58,785 bases of DNA from Clostridia bacterium (GCA_017463425.1 JAFTPE010000023.1:1-58785), one strand, 5' to 3'; positions 47,660 to 57,114 are shown, counted from the stretch's first letter. Made by a program: numbers and translations. Notes: generated from the letters alone by a model not told the origin.

Positions 47660-49072
47660 ATGGCTGTATTTGGTGTTTTCGGTTTAAACACGGAAAACGT
47701 TGCGTCCAGCACCTATTACGGACTGTACGCCTTGCAACATAGAGGACAGGCAAGCAGCGGTATCGTAGTAAACGACGACGGTGTGTTTCATTCGTATAAA
47801 GATTCGGGGATTGTAAACGAAGTGTTTACTCCGCGTATTTTGGAAAGTCTTGGGTTAGGTCAAATGGCGCTTGGGAACGTTCGTTACGGTACGAGCGCAA
47901 CAAAGGATAGAATCAACGCCGAACCCATGCTTGTCAATCATATCAAAGGCAGGCTTGCCATTTCTCACGACGGCGGGCTGGTGAATTACGCGCAGCTTAG
48001 AAAAGAATTGGAATTGGAGGGCGCGATTTTCCATACGGCAAATGAAGTGGAAGTGATTGCGTATATGATAACGAAAGCGCGTTTGAGCGCGCCTTCAACG
48101 GAAACGGCAATTAGTAAGGCGATGGAAAAATTAAAAGGCGGATATTCCCTTTTGGTAATGTCGCCTCAAAAGTTGATTGCGGTGCGCGACGAAAACGGGT
48201 TACATCCGCTTTGTTATGGGATTCGTGGCGACGGGGAATACGTGGTGGCTAGTGAAACCTGCGCTTTGAATACGGTTGGCGCGACGTTCGTAAGAGAAAT
48301 TGACCCGGGGGAAATCGTCGTGTTTTCCAAAGACGGAGTTACGTGTATGCGTGAGCATTGCGATAAAAAACCCGAACGTCTGTGTGTATTTGAATATTTA
48401 TATACGGCTCGTCCAGATTCGGTGATAAACGGTTGTTCGGTACATCTTGCGAGAAAACGCGCTGGCGCATTTTTGGCAAAGGCGCATCCCGTGGATGCGG
48501 ACGTAGTAATCGGCGCACCCGATTCGGGTATTGACGCAGCGATAGGGTACGCAGAAGAATCGGGGATTCCCTACGGCTTGGGGTTGATTAAAAATAAATA
48601 TATCGGTAGAACGTTTATCGACCCAGGTCAAAACGTGCGAGAAGACAAAGTGAAGATAAAATTGAACCCCGTTGCCGAAACGGTGCGTGGTAAGCGTGTG
48701 ATTTTGGTGGACGATTCTATCGTTCGAGGCACGACGTGCGTAAGAGTGGTGAAATTGTTGCGCGACGCAGGGGCGACAGAAATTCATATTCGTTCGTCTG
48801 CGCCTGCATTTTTAAATCCTTGTTATTACGGTACGGATATTGGGTCGAAAGACGAATTGATAGCCTGTAAATATACGCCAGACGAAATGGCGAAACTCTT
48901 CGGGGCGGACTCGGTTGGATTCTTGCCCTTGGAAGACGTAACTAAATTGGGCGAATCGGGAACTTGCAAAGGGTATTGCAAAGCGTGTTTTGACGGAGTG
49001 TATCCAACCGATTTGCCGAAGGATACAGGCGAAAGCAAATACGATTATAAAATATCCGAAAATAAAAATTGA
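47660..49072 (+). CDS. purF: Amidophosphoribosyltransferase PurF with degenerate glutaminase site
   Basis: PurF makes phosphoribosylamine from PRPP, normally with ammonia released from glutamine by its N-terminal domain. The 470-aa protein aligns end to end with B. subtilis PurF. However, the family start CGVFGIWG reads MAVFGVFG, with Met1 at the nucleophile position; an in-frame stop ten bases upstream excludes an extension. HNGNLVN reads HDGGLVN and SSDTEV reads ANEVEV. The phosphoribosyltransferase loop VILVDDSIVRGTT and all four Fe-S cysteines (RLCVFEY, NPCYYG, TCKGYCKACF) remain. The enzyme probably uses free ammonia, or ammonia from a partner. Start ATG 47660 follows aaggagg. Confidence 0.92.
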   Translation: MAVFGVFGLNTENVASSTYYGLYALQHRGQASSGIVVNDDGVFHSYKDSGIVNEVFTPRILESLGLGQMALGNVRYGTSATKDRINAEPMLVNHIKGRLAISHDGGLVNYAQLRKELELEGAIFHTANEVEVIAYMITKARLSAPSTETAISKAMEKLKGGYSLLVMSPQKLIAVRDENGLHPLCYGIRGDGEYVVASETCALNTVGATFVREIDPGEIVVFSKDGVTCMREHCDKKPERLCVFEYLYTARPDSVINGCSVHLARKRAGAFLAKAHPVDADVVIGAPDSGIDAAIGYAEESGIPYGLGLIKNKYIGRTFIDPGQNVREDKVKIKLNPVAETVRGKRVILVDDSIVRGTTCVRVVKLLRDAGATEIHIRSSAPAFLNPCYYGTDIGSKDELIACKYTPDEMAKLFGADSVGFLPLEDVTKLGESGTCKGYCKACFDGVYPTDLPKDTGESKYDYKISENKN

Positions 49073-49103
49073 GAAAAAAAAATAAATTGGAGATAAATAA
49101 ATT

Positions 49104-50129
49104 ATGGCTATTTCTTACAAAGACAGCGGTGTTGACGTAACGAGAGGTTACAAAGCCGTAGACCTCATGAAAAAACACGTAAAATCCACCTATGACAACA
49201 ACGTTATCGGGGATTTAGGCTCGTTTGGCGGATTTTATTCGATTGCAGGCGAAAAGATGGAAGAACCCGTTTTGGTTGCAGGCACGGACGGAGTTGGTAC
49301 GAAACTCAAATATGCGTTTTTATTAGAAAAACACGACACTATTGGTATTGACGCGGTGGCAATGTGTGTGAACGATATCGTTTGCCAAGGCGCAAAACCT
49401 TTGTTTTTCTTGGATTATTACGCTTGCGGTAGATTGTATCCCGAATCGGAAGCGGAAGTGGTAAAAGGCATTGCGGAGGGGTGTCGTCAAGCAGGTTGCG
49501 CGTTGATTGGCGGTGAAACGGCGGAGATGCCCGGATTTTATCCCGACGGTGAATACGACCTTGCCGGTTTTGCGGTTGGTATCGTGGATAAGAAAAAGGT
49601 TATCAACGGTAAGAGTATTGTTCCCGGCGACGTATTGATTGGGCTCAAATCCACGGGCGTACATTCTAACGGATATTCCCTCGTTCGTAAATTGTTCGGC
49701 GACGAGGATAAAGCTGCTTTGGAGCAGTATGACGAAAAATTGGGCGCAACGGCGGCGGAAGTGTTGTTAAAGCCCACGCGTATTTACGTAAAGAGCATTT
49801 TGTCCTTGATTGAAAAGGTTTCGGTCAAAGGTATCGCGCATATTACGGGCGGTGGATTTATTGAAAATATTCCCAGAATTTTACCCGAGGGCGTTGGTTG
49901 CGAAATTGAGAAAAATTCTTACGACGTACCCCCCGTATTCAAAGTCATGCAAGAACGCGCAGGGATTACCGACGAACAGATTTACAATACGTTCAATATG
50001 GGTATCGGTATGGTTGTATGCGTAGCGAAAGAAAACGTAGACGCTGCAATGGCGGCGCTGAAAGAAACGGGCGAAGACGTCGTGGTAATCGGTAAGACGG
50101 TTGCAGGCAAGGGCGTTACGTTAAAATAA
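49104..50129 (+). CDS. purM: Phosphoribosylformylglycinamidine cyclo-ligase (AIR synthetase)
   Basis: PurM closes the imidazole ring with ATP. The 341-aa chain shows the family motifs SGVDVTRGYKAVDLMKKHVK, VAGTDGVGTKLKYAF, the catalytic-loop region MCVNDIVCQGAKPLFFLDYYACG, GGETAEMPGFYPDGEYDLAGFAVG and STGVHSNGYSLVRK, and the C-terminal HITGGGFIENIPR. The ribosome site is ttggagataaataa. It lies 31 bases after purF and 12 before purN. Confidence 0.96.
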   Translation: MAISYKDSGVDVTRGYKAVDLMKKHVKSTYDNNVIGDLGSFGGFYSIAGEKMEEPVLVAGTDGVGTKLKYAFLLEKHDTIGIDAVAMCVNDIVCQGAKPLFFLDYYACGRLYPESEAEVVKGIAEGCRQAGCALIGGETAEMPGFYPDGEYDLAGFAVGIVDKKKVINGKSIVPGDVLIGLKSTGVHSNGYSLVRKLFGDEDKAALEQYDEKLGATAAEVLLKPTRIYVKSILSLIEKVSVKGIAHITGGGFIENIPRILPEGVGCEIEKNSYDVPPVFKVMQERAGITDEQIYNTFNMGIGMVVCVAKENVDAAMAALKETGEDVVVIGKTVAGKGVTLK

Positions 50130-50141
50130 AAAGGAAAGGAT

Positions 50142-50756
50142 ATGAAAAAGATAGCGGTGTTTGCATCGGGCGGCGGTACGGATTTTCAATCGATTATCGA
50201 CGCCAACGAGCAAGAAAAATTTTGCGAAATTGCATATCTCGTGGCGTCAAAACCTGGAATTGGCGCGATTGAACGCGCGAATAAGGCAGGGATAAAAACT
50301 CTGGTTTACGAAAAGGACGTATATGCAAGCAAGGAAGAATTTTACGTAAAGATAGCCGACGTTTTAAAGGAAAACGGCGTCGAATACGTTGTGCTTGCAG
50401 GTTGGTTGTTCGTCGTTTCGCCTGCGTTCATCAAGGCGTTTGAAAACGCGATTATTAACATTCATCCCTCGTTGATTCCCTCCTTTTGCGGTATGGGTTA
50501 TTACGGATTAAGGGTACATACGGCGGCGATTGAATACGGAGTGAAACTCAGCGGCGCTACGGTGCATTTCGTGGAGGCGGACGTGGACGGAGGCGCGATT
50601 ATTATGCAACGCGCCGTGCCTGTGGAGGCGGACGATACGCCTGAAACGTTGCAAGCAAGGATATTAAAAGAAGAACACGTTATGTTGCCGCTTTGCGTGA
50701 AATTGCTGTGCGAAGGCAAAATCATAAAAGAGGGCAGAAAGGTAAAAATCCTTTAA
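50142..50756 (+). CDS. purN: Phosphoribosylglycinamide formyltransferase
   Basis: PurN transfers a formyl group from 10-formyltetrahydrofolate to GAR. The 204-aa chain has the N-terminal ASGGGTDFQSII phosphate loop, the catalytic Asn and His in INIHPSLIPSF and the Asp in FVEADVDGGAIIMQ. All key residues are present. A hairpin overlapping its stop (50747-50776) may partly terminate transcription before purD. Confidence 0.94.
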   Translation: MKKIAVFASGGGTDFQSIIDANEQEKFCEIAYLVASKPGIGAIERANKAGIKTLVYEKDVYASKEEFYVKIADVLKENGVEYVVLAGWLFVVSPAFIKAFENAIINIHPSLIPSFCGMGYYGLRVHTAAIEYGVKLSGATVHFVEADVDGGAIIMQRAVPVEADDTPETLQARILKEEHVMLPLCVKLLCEGKIIKEGRKVKIL

Positions 50757-50786
50757 TCGAATTCCGATAAAGGATTTTGGCTTTTT
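50747..50786 (+). terminator. Possible partial terminator between purN and purD
   Basis: AATCCTTTA/TAAAGGATT with a 12-base loop, then TTGGCTTTTT. The stem is weak and the T-run is displaced. Confidence 0.45.
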
Positions 50787-50834
50787 AAAAAGAAAGAGAA
50801 ATACGAACGAAAATAGAACGAACGGAGAAGGAAT

Positions 50835-52109
50835 ATGAACGTTTTGGTTGTTGGAAACGGTGGTCGTGAACACGCTATCGTACAGGCGTTGAAAAAATCG
50901 CCGAAAGTGGATAAAATTTATGCAATGAAAGGAAACGCGGGGATTGGTGAACTTGCCGAACTCGTGGACGTGGATTATTGCGATATAAAGGCAGTCGGGG
51001 ATTGGGTAGATATGCATAAGGACGTGGAATATACCGTGGTTGCGCCCGACGATCCCTTGGCTTTGGGCTTGGTGGACGAATTGGAAAGCCGTGGACACCG
51101 TACGTTTGGACCGCGTAAGAACGCCGCGATTATCGAGGCGAGTAAAGCGTTTTCCAAAGAACTTATGAAAAAATACAATATTCCGACAGCGCAATACGAA
51201 ACGTTTTCTGAGTATGAAACGGCGAAAAAATACGTGGAAACGTGTGAAATCCCCGTGGTGTTAAAGGCGGACGGTTTGGCTCTTGGAAAAGGCGTTTTGA
51301 TTTGTATGACGAGGGACGAAGCGTTGGACGGTTTGAAAGAAATGATGCTGGATAAAAAATTCGGTACGGCAGGCAACAAAGTCGTCGTGGAAGAATTTTT
51401 GGTAGGCCCTGAAGTGTCCGCGCTTGCGTTTACGGACGGAAAAACGATAAAGCCTATGATTACCAGTTGCGATCACAAGCGCGCGCTTGATAACGATCAA
51501 GGTTTGAATACGGGCGGTATGGGTACGTTTTCTCCTGCACCGTTCTATGGTGAAAAAACGGAAAAAGAAGTGTTGGAAAAAATTATGTTGCCCACGATAC
51601 GTGCAATGAACGCAGAGGGGCGAACTTTTAAAGGCGTTTTGTATTTTGGTTTGATGAAAACGAAAGACGGAATGAAAGTGATTGAATACAACGCGCGATT
51701 TGGCGACCCTGAAACGCAGGTGATTTTGCCGATGCTCAAAACCGATTTGATGGAAATTTTCGAGGCAATCACCGACGAACGTTTGGACGAAGTGGAAATT
51801 GAATGGAACGACGGCGCTTGCGTATGTTTGGTGCTTGCCAGCGGCGGTTATCCCGAAAAGTATGAAAAGGGCAAAGAAATCACGTTTGGAGATATCGACG
51901 ACGACGTAATTTTGTGCCATGCGGGAACGGCGGTAAAGGACGGCAAAGTGGTAACGAGCGGCGGCAGAGTACTTGGGGTTTGCGCGAGAGGCGCAGATAT
52001 CGAAGAGGCGAGAAAAAAGGTGTACGCGAATGCGGAAAAAATTCACTTCGACGGTATGTATTATCGTAAGGATATCGGCATTAAATATCGCGATATCGCA
52101 AAAGAATAA
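50835..52109 (+). CDS. purD: Phosphoribosylamine-glycine ligase (GAR synthetase)
   Basis: PurD is an ATP-grasp enzyme joining phosphoribosylamine, the PurF product, to glycine. The 424-aa protein shows the N-terminal VVGNGGREHAIVQAL, the ATP-binding LKADGLALGKGVLI, DHKRALDNDQGLNTGGMGTFSP and the metal-site region EYNARFGDPETQVILP. Length and motifs are normal. It is read after a 78-base gap that contains only the ribosome site cggagaagg and the weak terminator, so it probably belongs to the same operon. Confidence 0.95.
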   Translation: MNVLVVGNGGREHAIVQALKKSPKVDKIYAMKGNAGIGELAELVDVDYCDIKAVGDWVDMHKDVEYTVVAPDDPLALGLVDELESRGHRTFGPRKNAAIIEASKAFSKELMKKYNIPTAQYETFSEYETAKKYVETCEIPVVLKADGLALGKGVLICMTRDEALDGLKEMMLDKKFGTAGNKVVVEEFLVGPEVSALAFTDGKTIKPMITSCDHKRALDNDQGLNTGGMGTFSPAPFYGEKTEKEVLEKIMLPTIRAMNAEGRTFKGVLYFGLMKTKDGMKVIEYNARFGDPETQVILPMLKTDLMEIFEAITDERLDEVEIEWNDGACVCLVLASGGYPEKYEKGKEITFGDIDDDVILCHAGTAVKDGKVVTSGGRVLGVCARGADIEEARKKVYANAEKIHFDGMYYRKDIGIKYRDIAKE

Positions 52110-52154
52110 GAGAACAAACAAAGTTGAAAGAGAAAGCATAGAAGGAAAGACGGT

Positions 52155-55100
52155 ATGATTTACAGAATTTTTGTTGAAAAGAAAGACAACGTACAGGCAA
52201 GAAAAGAGGCGGCGGATATCAAGACGCTACTCAATATTGATACGGAAGATTTTCGTTTGGTGTTGCGTTATGACGTAGAGGGTTTGAATGAAGAAGAACT
52301 GAAAGCGGCTCTTGGAACGGTATTTTCCGAACCGCCCGTGGACGACGTGTATTTGGAAACGTTGGAAATTCCCGAGGGATATAAAGCGTTTGCAGTCAGT
52401 TATTTGACGGGGCAATACGATCAACGCGCAGACAGCGCGGCGCAATGCGTGCAGCTGTTGACGAGAAAGGCTCGTCCTATGGTCAAATGCGCAAGAGTGT
52501 ATATGGCAAAGGGTGTAACGGACGCGCAGCTTGACGAAATTAAAAAGCATATCATCAATCCCGTGGAAAGCGAGGAAGTGGGGTTTGAAAAGCCCACGAC
52601 TTTGGCAAGAGAAACGGTAGAGGGCGCAGAAATTCAAGACGTGGCAGGATTTATCGCTATGTCGGACGAAGAAATTGCGGCGTATCATAAAAACGTCGGC
52701 TTTGCAATGAGCGTTGCGGATTTGGCGTTCGTTCGCGATTATTTCAAAAAAGAGGGACGCGACCCGAAAGAAACCGAACTCAAAGTAATTGATACGTATT
52801 GGTCGGATCATTGCCGTCATACGACGTTTGCAACCGAATTGAAAAACGTAAAAATTACGTCGGAAAATCCCGGCGTTGCAAAGGCGTATCATTTGTACGA
52901 AGATTTGTATAAAGAACTCAACGGCAACCGCCCCGATAAATATCCCTGTCTTATGGATTTGGCGACGATTGCGGCGAAGAAGTTGAAAAAAGACGGAAAA
53001 TTAGACAATTTGGATATTTCCGACGAAATCAACGCTTGTTCCATTCAAATCGAGGCGGAAATTGACGGTAAGAAAGAACAATATCTTGTGATGTTCAAAA
53101 ATGAAACGCACAACCACCCGACGGAAATCGAACCGTTCGGCGGCGCGGCTACCTGTCTTGGCGGCGCAATTCGCGACCCGTTGAGCGGTAGAACGTACGT
53201 GTATCAAGCAATGCGTATCACGGGCGCATCCGATCCTCGTGAAAAGTTGGAAGATACGTTGCCAGGGAAACTTCCTCAACGCGCCATTACCCAACGCGCG
53301 GCGGCAGGGTTCTCCTCGTACGGCAACCAAATCGGTTTGGCAACGGGTATCGTAGACGAAGTGTATCACGAGGGGTATAAAGCAAAACGTTTGGAAACGG
53401 GATTCGTCGTTGGTGGCGCGCGCAAAGAAATGGTATACCGTGAAGCACCCAAGGCAGGCGACGTGATTATATTGCTCGGCGGTGAAACGGGTCGCGACGG
53501 TTGCGGCGGCGCAACGGGTTCGTCCAAGGCGCACGATTCGCACTCGGTGGAAACTTGCGGTGCGGAAGTGCAGAAAGGGAATGCGTTGACGGAAAGAAAG
53601 TTGCAACGCTTGTTCTTAAATAAGGAAGCGACGCGTAAGATTAAAAAATGTAACGATTTCGGCGCAGGCGGCGTTTCAGTTGCGATTGGGGAACTTGCCG
53701 ACGGCTTGAATATCGATTTGGATAAAGTGCCTAAAAAATACGAAGGCTTGAACGGAACGGAACTCGCAATTTCCGAATCGCAAGAACGTATGGCTGTCGT
53801 GGTGGCGGAAAGCGACGTGGATTCGTTTATCGCTTTGGCGGCGGAAGAAAACCTGTCCGCAACGCCTGTGGCTGTGGTTACGGATACGGGTAGAATGAAG
53901 ATGTTCCTCAAAGGCAAGGCTATTGTGGACATCTCCCGTGAGTTCTTGAATACGAACGGCGTGAAACAGGAAGCCGAAGTGGAAATCAGCGATAAGACGA
54001 CACGTTGGTTTGATAAAAAGTCGGGCTTGAAATTTGCGGAAGAAACGAAGAAAGTGATTTCCGATTTGAACGTATGCGCGAAGAAAGGCTTGTCCGAAAC
54101 GTTCGATTCTACGATTGGCGCGCGTACGGTGTATATGCCTTGGGGGGGTAAAAAACAATTAACGCCCGCTATTGCAATGGCGGCAAAAATCTGCGGTGGC
54201 GAAACGGACGTTTGCACCGTTTCCGCATACGGATATTCGCCCTATCTTATGGAAACCAGCCCGTTTATCGGCGCAATTTATTCTATCGTTGCCTCCGTAT
54301 CCAAAGTGGTGGTTACAGGCGCGAAGTACAGCGACGTTCGCTTGACCTTGCAGGAATTTTTCCAAAGAATGACGAAAGAGGCAAAGGTTTGGGGTGTTCC
54401 CGCGTCGGCGTTGCTTGGCGCGGTGTACGCGCAAATTGGGCTTGGGCTTGGCGCGATTGGCGGTAAGGATAGTATGAGTGGTACGTTTGAGAACATTCAC
54501 GTTCCGCCTACGCTTATCTCGTTTGCGCTTGCGCCTGCAAAGGCAAGCAAACTGATAACCAACGTTTTGAAAGGCGGAGAAACGCTGTATTATATTCCCG
54601 TGCCTAAGGACGAACATTCCGTACCCGATTTCGAGGCGTTGAAAAAGGTATACGAAGAAGTATATAAAAATATTGAAAATGGAAATATTTCTTTCGCTAC
54701 CGTTGTGGAAAACGGCGGTGTAGGCGCGGCGGTTATCAAATCTGCGCTCGGCAACGGCTTGGGTGTGAAATTTGATATGACTGCTGACGAATTGTATACC
54801 GAAGGGTATGGAGACCTCGTCGTATCGTTGAAAGATGAAAACGCCATTTGCGGTTGTATTTCTAAAAAACGAGTGGGGCAGGTATGCGGTGAACGTTTTG
54901 TTTGCGGGAATGAAAGCGTTGCGCTCGACGGTGTAGAGGACGCATATTTATCGACGCTCAAAGGCGTATTTGCGGTTACTGCGCCTGCAGACGGGACGGC
55001 AGTGAATTGTGATTATACCGCAGGCGCAAAGTATACCAATATTGCGACGAAGGTTGCAAAACCTCGCGTGTTTATTCCCGTATTCCCTGGTACGAATTGC

Positions 55101-55856
55101 GAATTGGATACGGCTCGGAAATTTATTCTTGCAGGCGCGGACGTGGAAACGGTGGTCGTTCGCAACCGTTCGGCGGCAGATATCGAGGACAGCGTAGAAC
55201 GTATCGTCAAAGCGATTAAAAATGCTAATATTATCGCGTTCCCTGGCGGTTTCTCGGGCGGCGACGAACCGGACGGCAGCGGTAAATTTATCGCAACGAC
55301 GTTCCGTAATCCGTATATTGCAGAACAAGTGGAAGAGTTGTTGAACAATCGCGACGGTTTGGCTTTGGGTATTTGTAACGGATTCCAGGCTCTTATTAAA
55401 CTTGGGCTTGTGCCGTACGGACACGTTAAAGAAATGACGGCAGATTCGCCGACGTTGACCTTTAACAACATTTCTCGCCACGTATCCACGATTGTAGACG
55501 TGCGCGTAGCCTCCAACTTGTCGCCGTGGTTGTCGGCTTGCAAAGTGGGCGAAGTCTACAAAGTGCCTGTATCTCACGGCGAAGGAAAAATCGTTGCGCC
55601 GATGGCGGCCCTGGAAAAAATGAAAGCAAACGGGCAAATCGCAACGCAATATGCCGACCTTTCGGGCGCGCCGACGATGGTTTCGCCGTATAATCCAAAC
55701 GGTTCTTTGTGGGCGATAGAGGGGATTACCTCGCCCGACGGCAGAGTGCTTGGTAAGATGGGACACAGCGAACGTACGGGCGACAACCTGTATAAGAACG
55801 TAGATGGTAACTTTGATATGAAAATTTTTGAAAGCGGCGTGAAATATTTCAAATAA
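52155..55856 (+). CDS. purL: Phosphoribosylformylglycinamidine synthase, single-chain PurL
   Basis: This 1233-aa enzyme converts FGAR to FGAM with glutamine and ATP. It is the large fused form with synthase and glutaminase in one chain. Features in order: a PurS-like N-terminus, YWSDHCRHTTF, the ATP and substrate site FKNETHNHPTEIEPFGGAATCLGG (about 315-338), GETGRDGCGGATGSS, GLGAIGGKDSMSG, and a C-terminal class I amidotransferase (about 960 on) with FPGTNCELD, FPGGFSGGDE and the nucleophile Cys in ALGICNGFQAL. Thus glutaminase activity is intact here, unlike PurF. The 19-base motif at 54875-54893 encodes GQVCGE. Confidence 0.95.
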   Translation: MIYRIFVEKKDNVQARKEAADIKTLLNIDTEDFRLVLRYDVEGLNEEELKAALGTVFSEPPVDDVYLETLEIPEGYKAFAVSYLTGQYDQRADSAAQCVQLLTRKARPMVKCARVYMAKGVTDAQLDEIKKHIINPVESEEVGFEKPTTLARETVEGAEIQDVAGFIAMSDEEIAAYHKNVGFAMSVADLAFVRDYFKKEGRDPKETELKVIDTYWSDHCRHTTFATELKNVKITSENPGVAKAYHLYEDLYKELNGNRPDKYPCLMDLATIAAKKLKKDGKLDNLDISDEINACSIQIEAEIDGKKEQYLVMFKNETHNHPTEIEPFGGAATCLGGAIRDPLSGRTYVYQAMRITGASDPREKLEDTLPGKLPQRAITQRAAAGFSSYGNQIGLATGIVDEVYHEGYKAKRLETGFVVGGARKEMVYREAPKAGDVIILLGGETGRDGCGGATGSSKAHDSHSVETCGAEVQKGNALTERKLQRLFLNKEATRKIKKCNDFGAGGVSVAIGELADGLNIDLDKVPKKYEGLNGTELAISESQERMAVVVAESDVDSFIALAAEENLSATPVAVVTDTGRMKMFLKGKAIVDISREFLNTNGVKQEAEVEISDKTTRWFDKKSGLKFAEETKKVISDLNVCAKKGLSETFDSTIGARTVYMPWGGKKQLTPAIAMAAKICGGETDVCTVSAYGYSPYLMETSPFIGAIYSIVASVSKVVVTGAKYSDVRLTLQEFFQRMTKEAKVWGVPASALLGAVYAQIGLGLGAIGGKDSMSGTFENIHVPPTLISFALAPAKASKLITNVLKGGETLYYIPVPKDEHSVPDFEALKKVYEEVYKNIENGNISFATVVENGGVGAAVIKSALGNGLGVKFDMTADELYTEGYGDLVVSLKDENAICGCISKKRVGQVCGERFVCGNESVALDGVEDAYLSTLKGVFAVTAPADGTAVNCDYTAGAKYTNIATKVAKPRVFIPVFPGTNCELDTARKFILAGADVETVVVRNRSAADIEDSVERIVKAIKNANIIAFPGGFSGGDEPDGSGKFIATTFRNPYIAEQVEELLNNRDGLALGICNGFQALIKLGLVPYGHVKEMTADSPTLTFNNISRHVSTIVDVRVASNLSPWLSACKVGEVYKVPVSHGEGKIVAPMAALEKMKANGQIATQYADLSGAPTMVSPYNPNGSLWAIEGITSPDGRVLGKMGHSERTGDNLYKNVDGNFDMKIFESGVKYFK

Positions 55857-55900
55857 AATTTTACAAACGCGAACAAAGAATAAGGGGAAAGGTGAGCGAT

Positions 55901-56656
55901 ATGACGGATATTCATACGCATATATTGCCAGATATTGACGACGGCGCGGAGGACGTGAATGCCGCAATAGAAATTTTGTCGGCGGAAATGCAGCAAGGCG
56001 TAAAGCAGATTGTGTTTACGCCACACTATTACGGCAGAAAACGCAGTCCTGCTCAGTTTTTGGCAAGGCGGCAAGCGGCTTTTGAAAAAATTCAGCCGCT
56101 CTTGCCTGAGGGCGTAGAAGTACGATTGGGCGCAGAAGTGTATTTTACAGGCATCAATATGCCTGAAAGCGACGAGCTTTGTAAACTTGCCCTTGAGGGA
56201 ACGAAATACGTTTTGTTTGAATTCCCGTTCAGTCGGGCTTGGACAGAACAGATGTTTAATTGTTTAAACCAATTTATCAACGATACGAGATATACGCCGA
56301 TTGTCGCGCATATCGAGCGGTATCACGAAGTTTGGGAAAATCCGTCGATTGTGTCGGAATTGGTGCATATGGGGTGTTTGATACAGGTGAACAGCGGCGC
56401 GTTTTTGGATAAACGAGAGAAACGCCTTGCGTTTGCGCTACTGAAACACGGGTTGGTGCATTGTTTGGGGTCGGATACGCACGATACGATATTCCGCGCA
56501 CCTGATTATGCAAAGGCGAAATTGGCTTTTGAAAAGGCGGGTTATGCCAAGGAATGGGATATGATTCAAGACAACATGAAGGAAATGTTGTCGGGGGAAA
56601 GGCTTTCTTTTCCTGTGTCGCGACCCGTGAAAAAGCGGTTTGGTAGATACGTTTAA
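55901..56656 (+). CDS. PHP-family phosphatase, CpsB/YwqE-like
   Basis: This 251-aa protein of the polymerase-and-histidinol-phosphatase (PHP) fold resembles the Mn2+-dependent tyrosine-protein phosphatases CpsB/YwqE that regulate capsule synthesis. Metal ligands are visible: MTDIHTHILPDIDDG at the start, TPHYY, EVYFT, HIERYHEV and SDTHDT near the end. The ATG at 55901 has aaaggtgag; GTG 55892 is the alternative. It sits 44 bases after purL with a good ribosome site, so it may be read from the purine operon. No capsule or tyrosine kinase genes are nearby, so the target is unknown. Confidence 0.8.
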   Translation: MTDIHTHILPDIDDGAEDVNAAIEILSAEMQQGVKQIVFTPHYYGRKRSPAQFLARRQAAFEKIQPLLPEGVEVRLGAEVYFTGINMPESDELCKLALEGTKYVLFEFPFSRAWTEQMFNCLNQFINDTRYTPIVAHIERYHEVWENPSIVSELVHMGCLIQVNSGAFLDKREKRLAFALLKHGLVHCLGSDTHDTIFRAPDYAKAKLAFEKAGYAKEWDMIQDNMKEMLSGERLSFPVSRPVKKRFGRYV

Positions 56657-56751
56657 CAGAAATCGTTGGCTTTTTCGGAAAAAAAGCGTTTGAAAACGTT
56701 GAAAACGTGTTACAATAATATTGAAAAAATAAATACAAGGAGATAAATAAA

Positions 56752-56952
56752 ATGGCTAAGATTACGGCAGATACTTTGATTGCAGATTGCTTGGAAATGA
56801 ACCCCAACGCGCCTGAAATTTTGATGGCGGCAGGGATGCATTGCTTCGGTTGCGCGATTGCGCACGAAGAAACGATTGAGCAAGCGGTTGCAGTTCACGG
56901 ACAGGATTTGGAAACGTTGCTTGCGAAATTGAACGAAGGAATGGAAGACTGA
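56752..56952 (+). CDS. DUF1858 domain protein (66 aa)
   Basis: This small soluble protein has the DUF1858 pattern: an N-terminal ITADTLIADCLEMNPNAPEIL and the redox-type motif MHCFGCAIAHEETIEQA, a CxxC at about residue 31, ending in a short helix. DUF1858 domains occur alone or fused to redox enzymes such as hybrid-cluster proteins, and a role in electron or sulfur chemistry is suspected but unproven. The ATG follows caaggagataaata, and it is a single gene with a terminator. A TACAAT -10 (about 56711) with TTGAAA upstream is a possible but poorly spaced promoter. Confidence 0.82.
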   Translation: MAKITADTLIADCLEMNPNAPEILMAAGMHCFGCAIAHEETIEQAVAVHGQDLETLLAKLNEGMED

Positions 56953-56957
56953 AACAG

Positions 56958-56979
56958 GGTGGGCAATGCCCACCTTTTT
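56958..56979 (+). terminator. Terminator after the DUF1858 gene
   Basis: GGTGGGC-AAT-GCCCACC followed by T5. Confidence 0.9.
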
Positions 56980-56990
56980 CCTTATACATA

Positions 56991-57010
56991 GGGGACAGGT
57001 ACGCGTTGAA
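56991..57010 (+). repeat. Copy of the 19-base dispersed motif (intergenic)
   Basis: GGGGACAGGTACGCGTTGAA lies between the DUF1858 terminator and the tRNA promoter. Confidence 0.75.
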
Positions 57011-57085
57011 TTTCATTTTTTGAAAACAAGTAGTTGTGATGAAAGATATTTTTTGATATTTTTTTTATTTTGCTTTGAAAAACAG

Positions 57086-57114
57086 TTGATATTCGAGATA
57101 AAATGTGATATACT
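57086..57114 (+). promoter_or_regulatory. Promoter of the tRNA-Glu locus
   Basis: TTGATA (57086-57091), 17 bases, TATACT (57109-57114). It drives the tRNA-like pseudogene and the intact tRNA-Glu. Confidence 0.75.
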
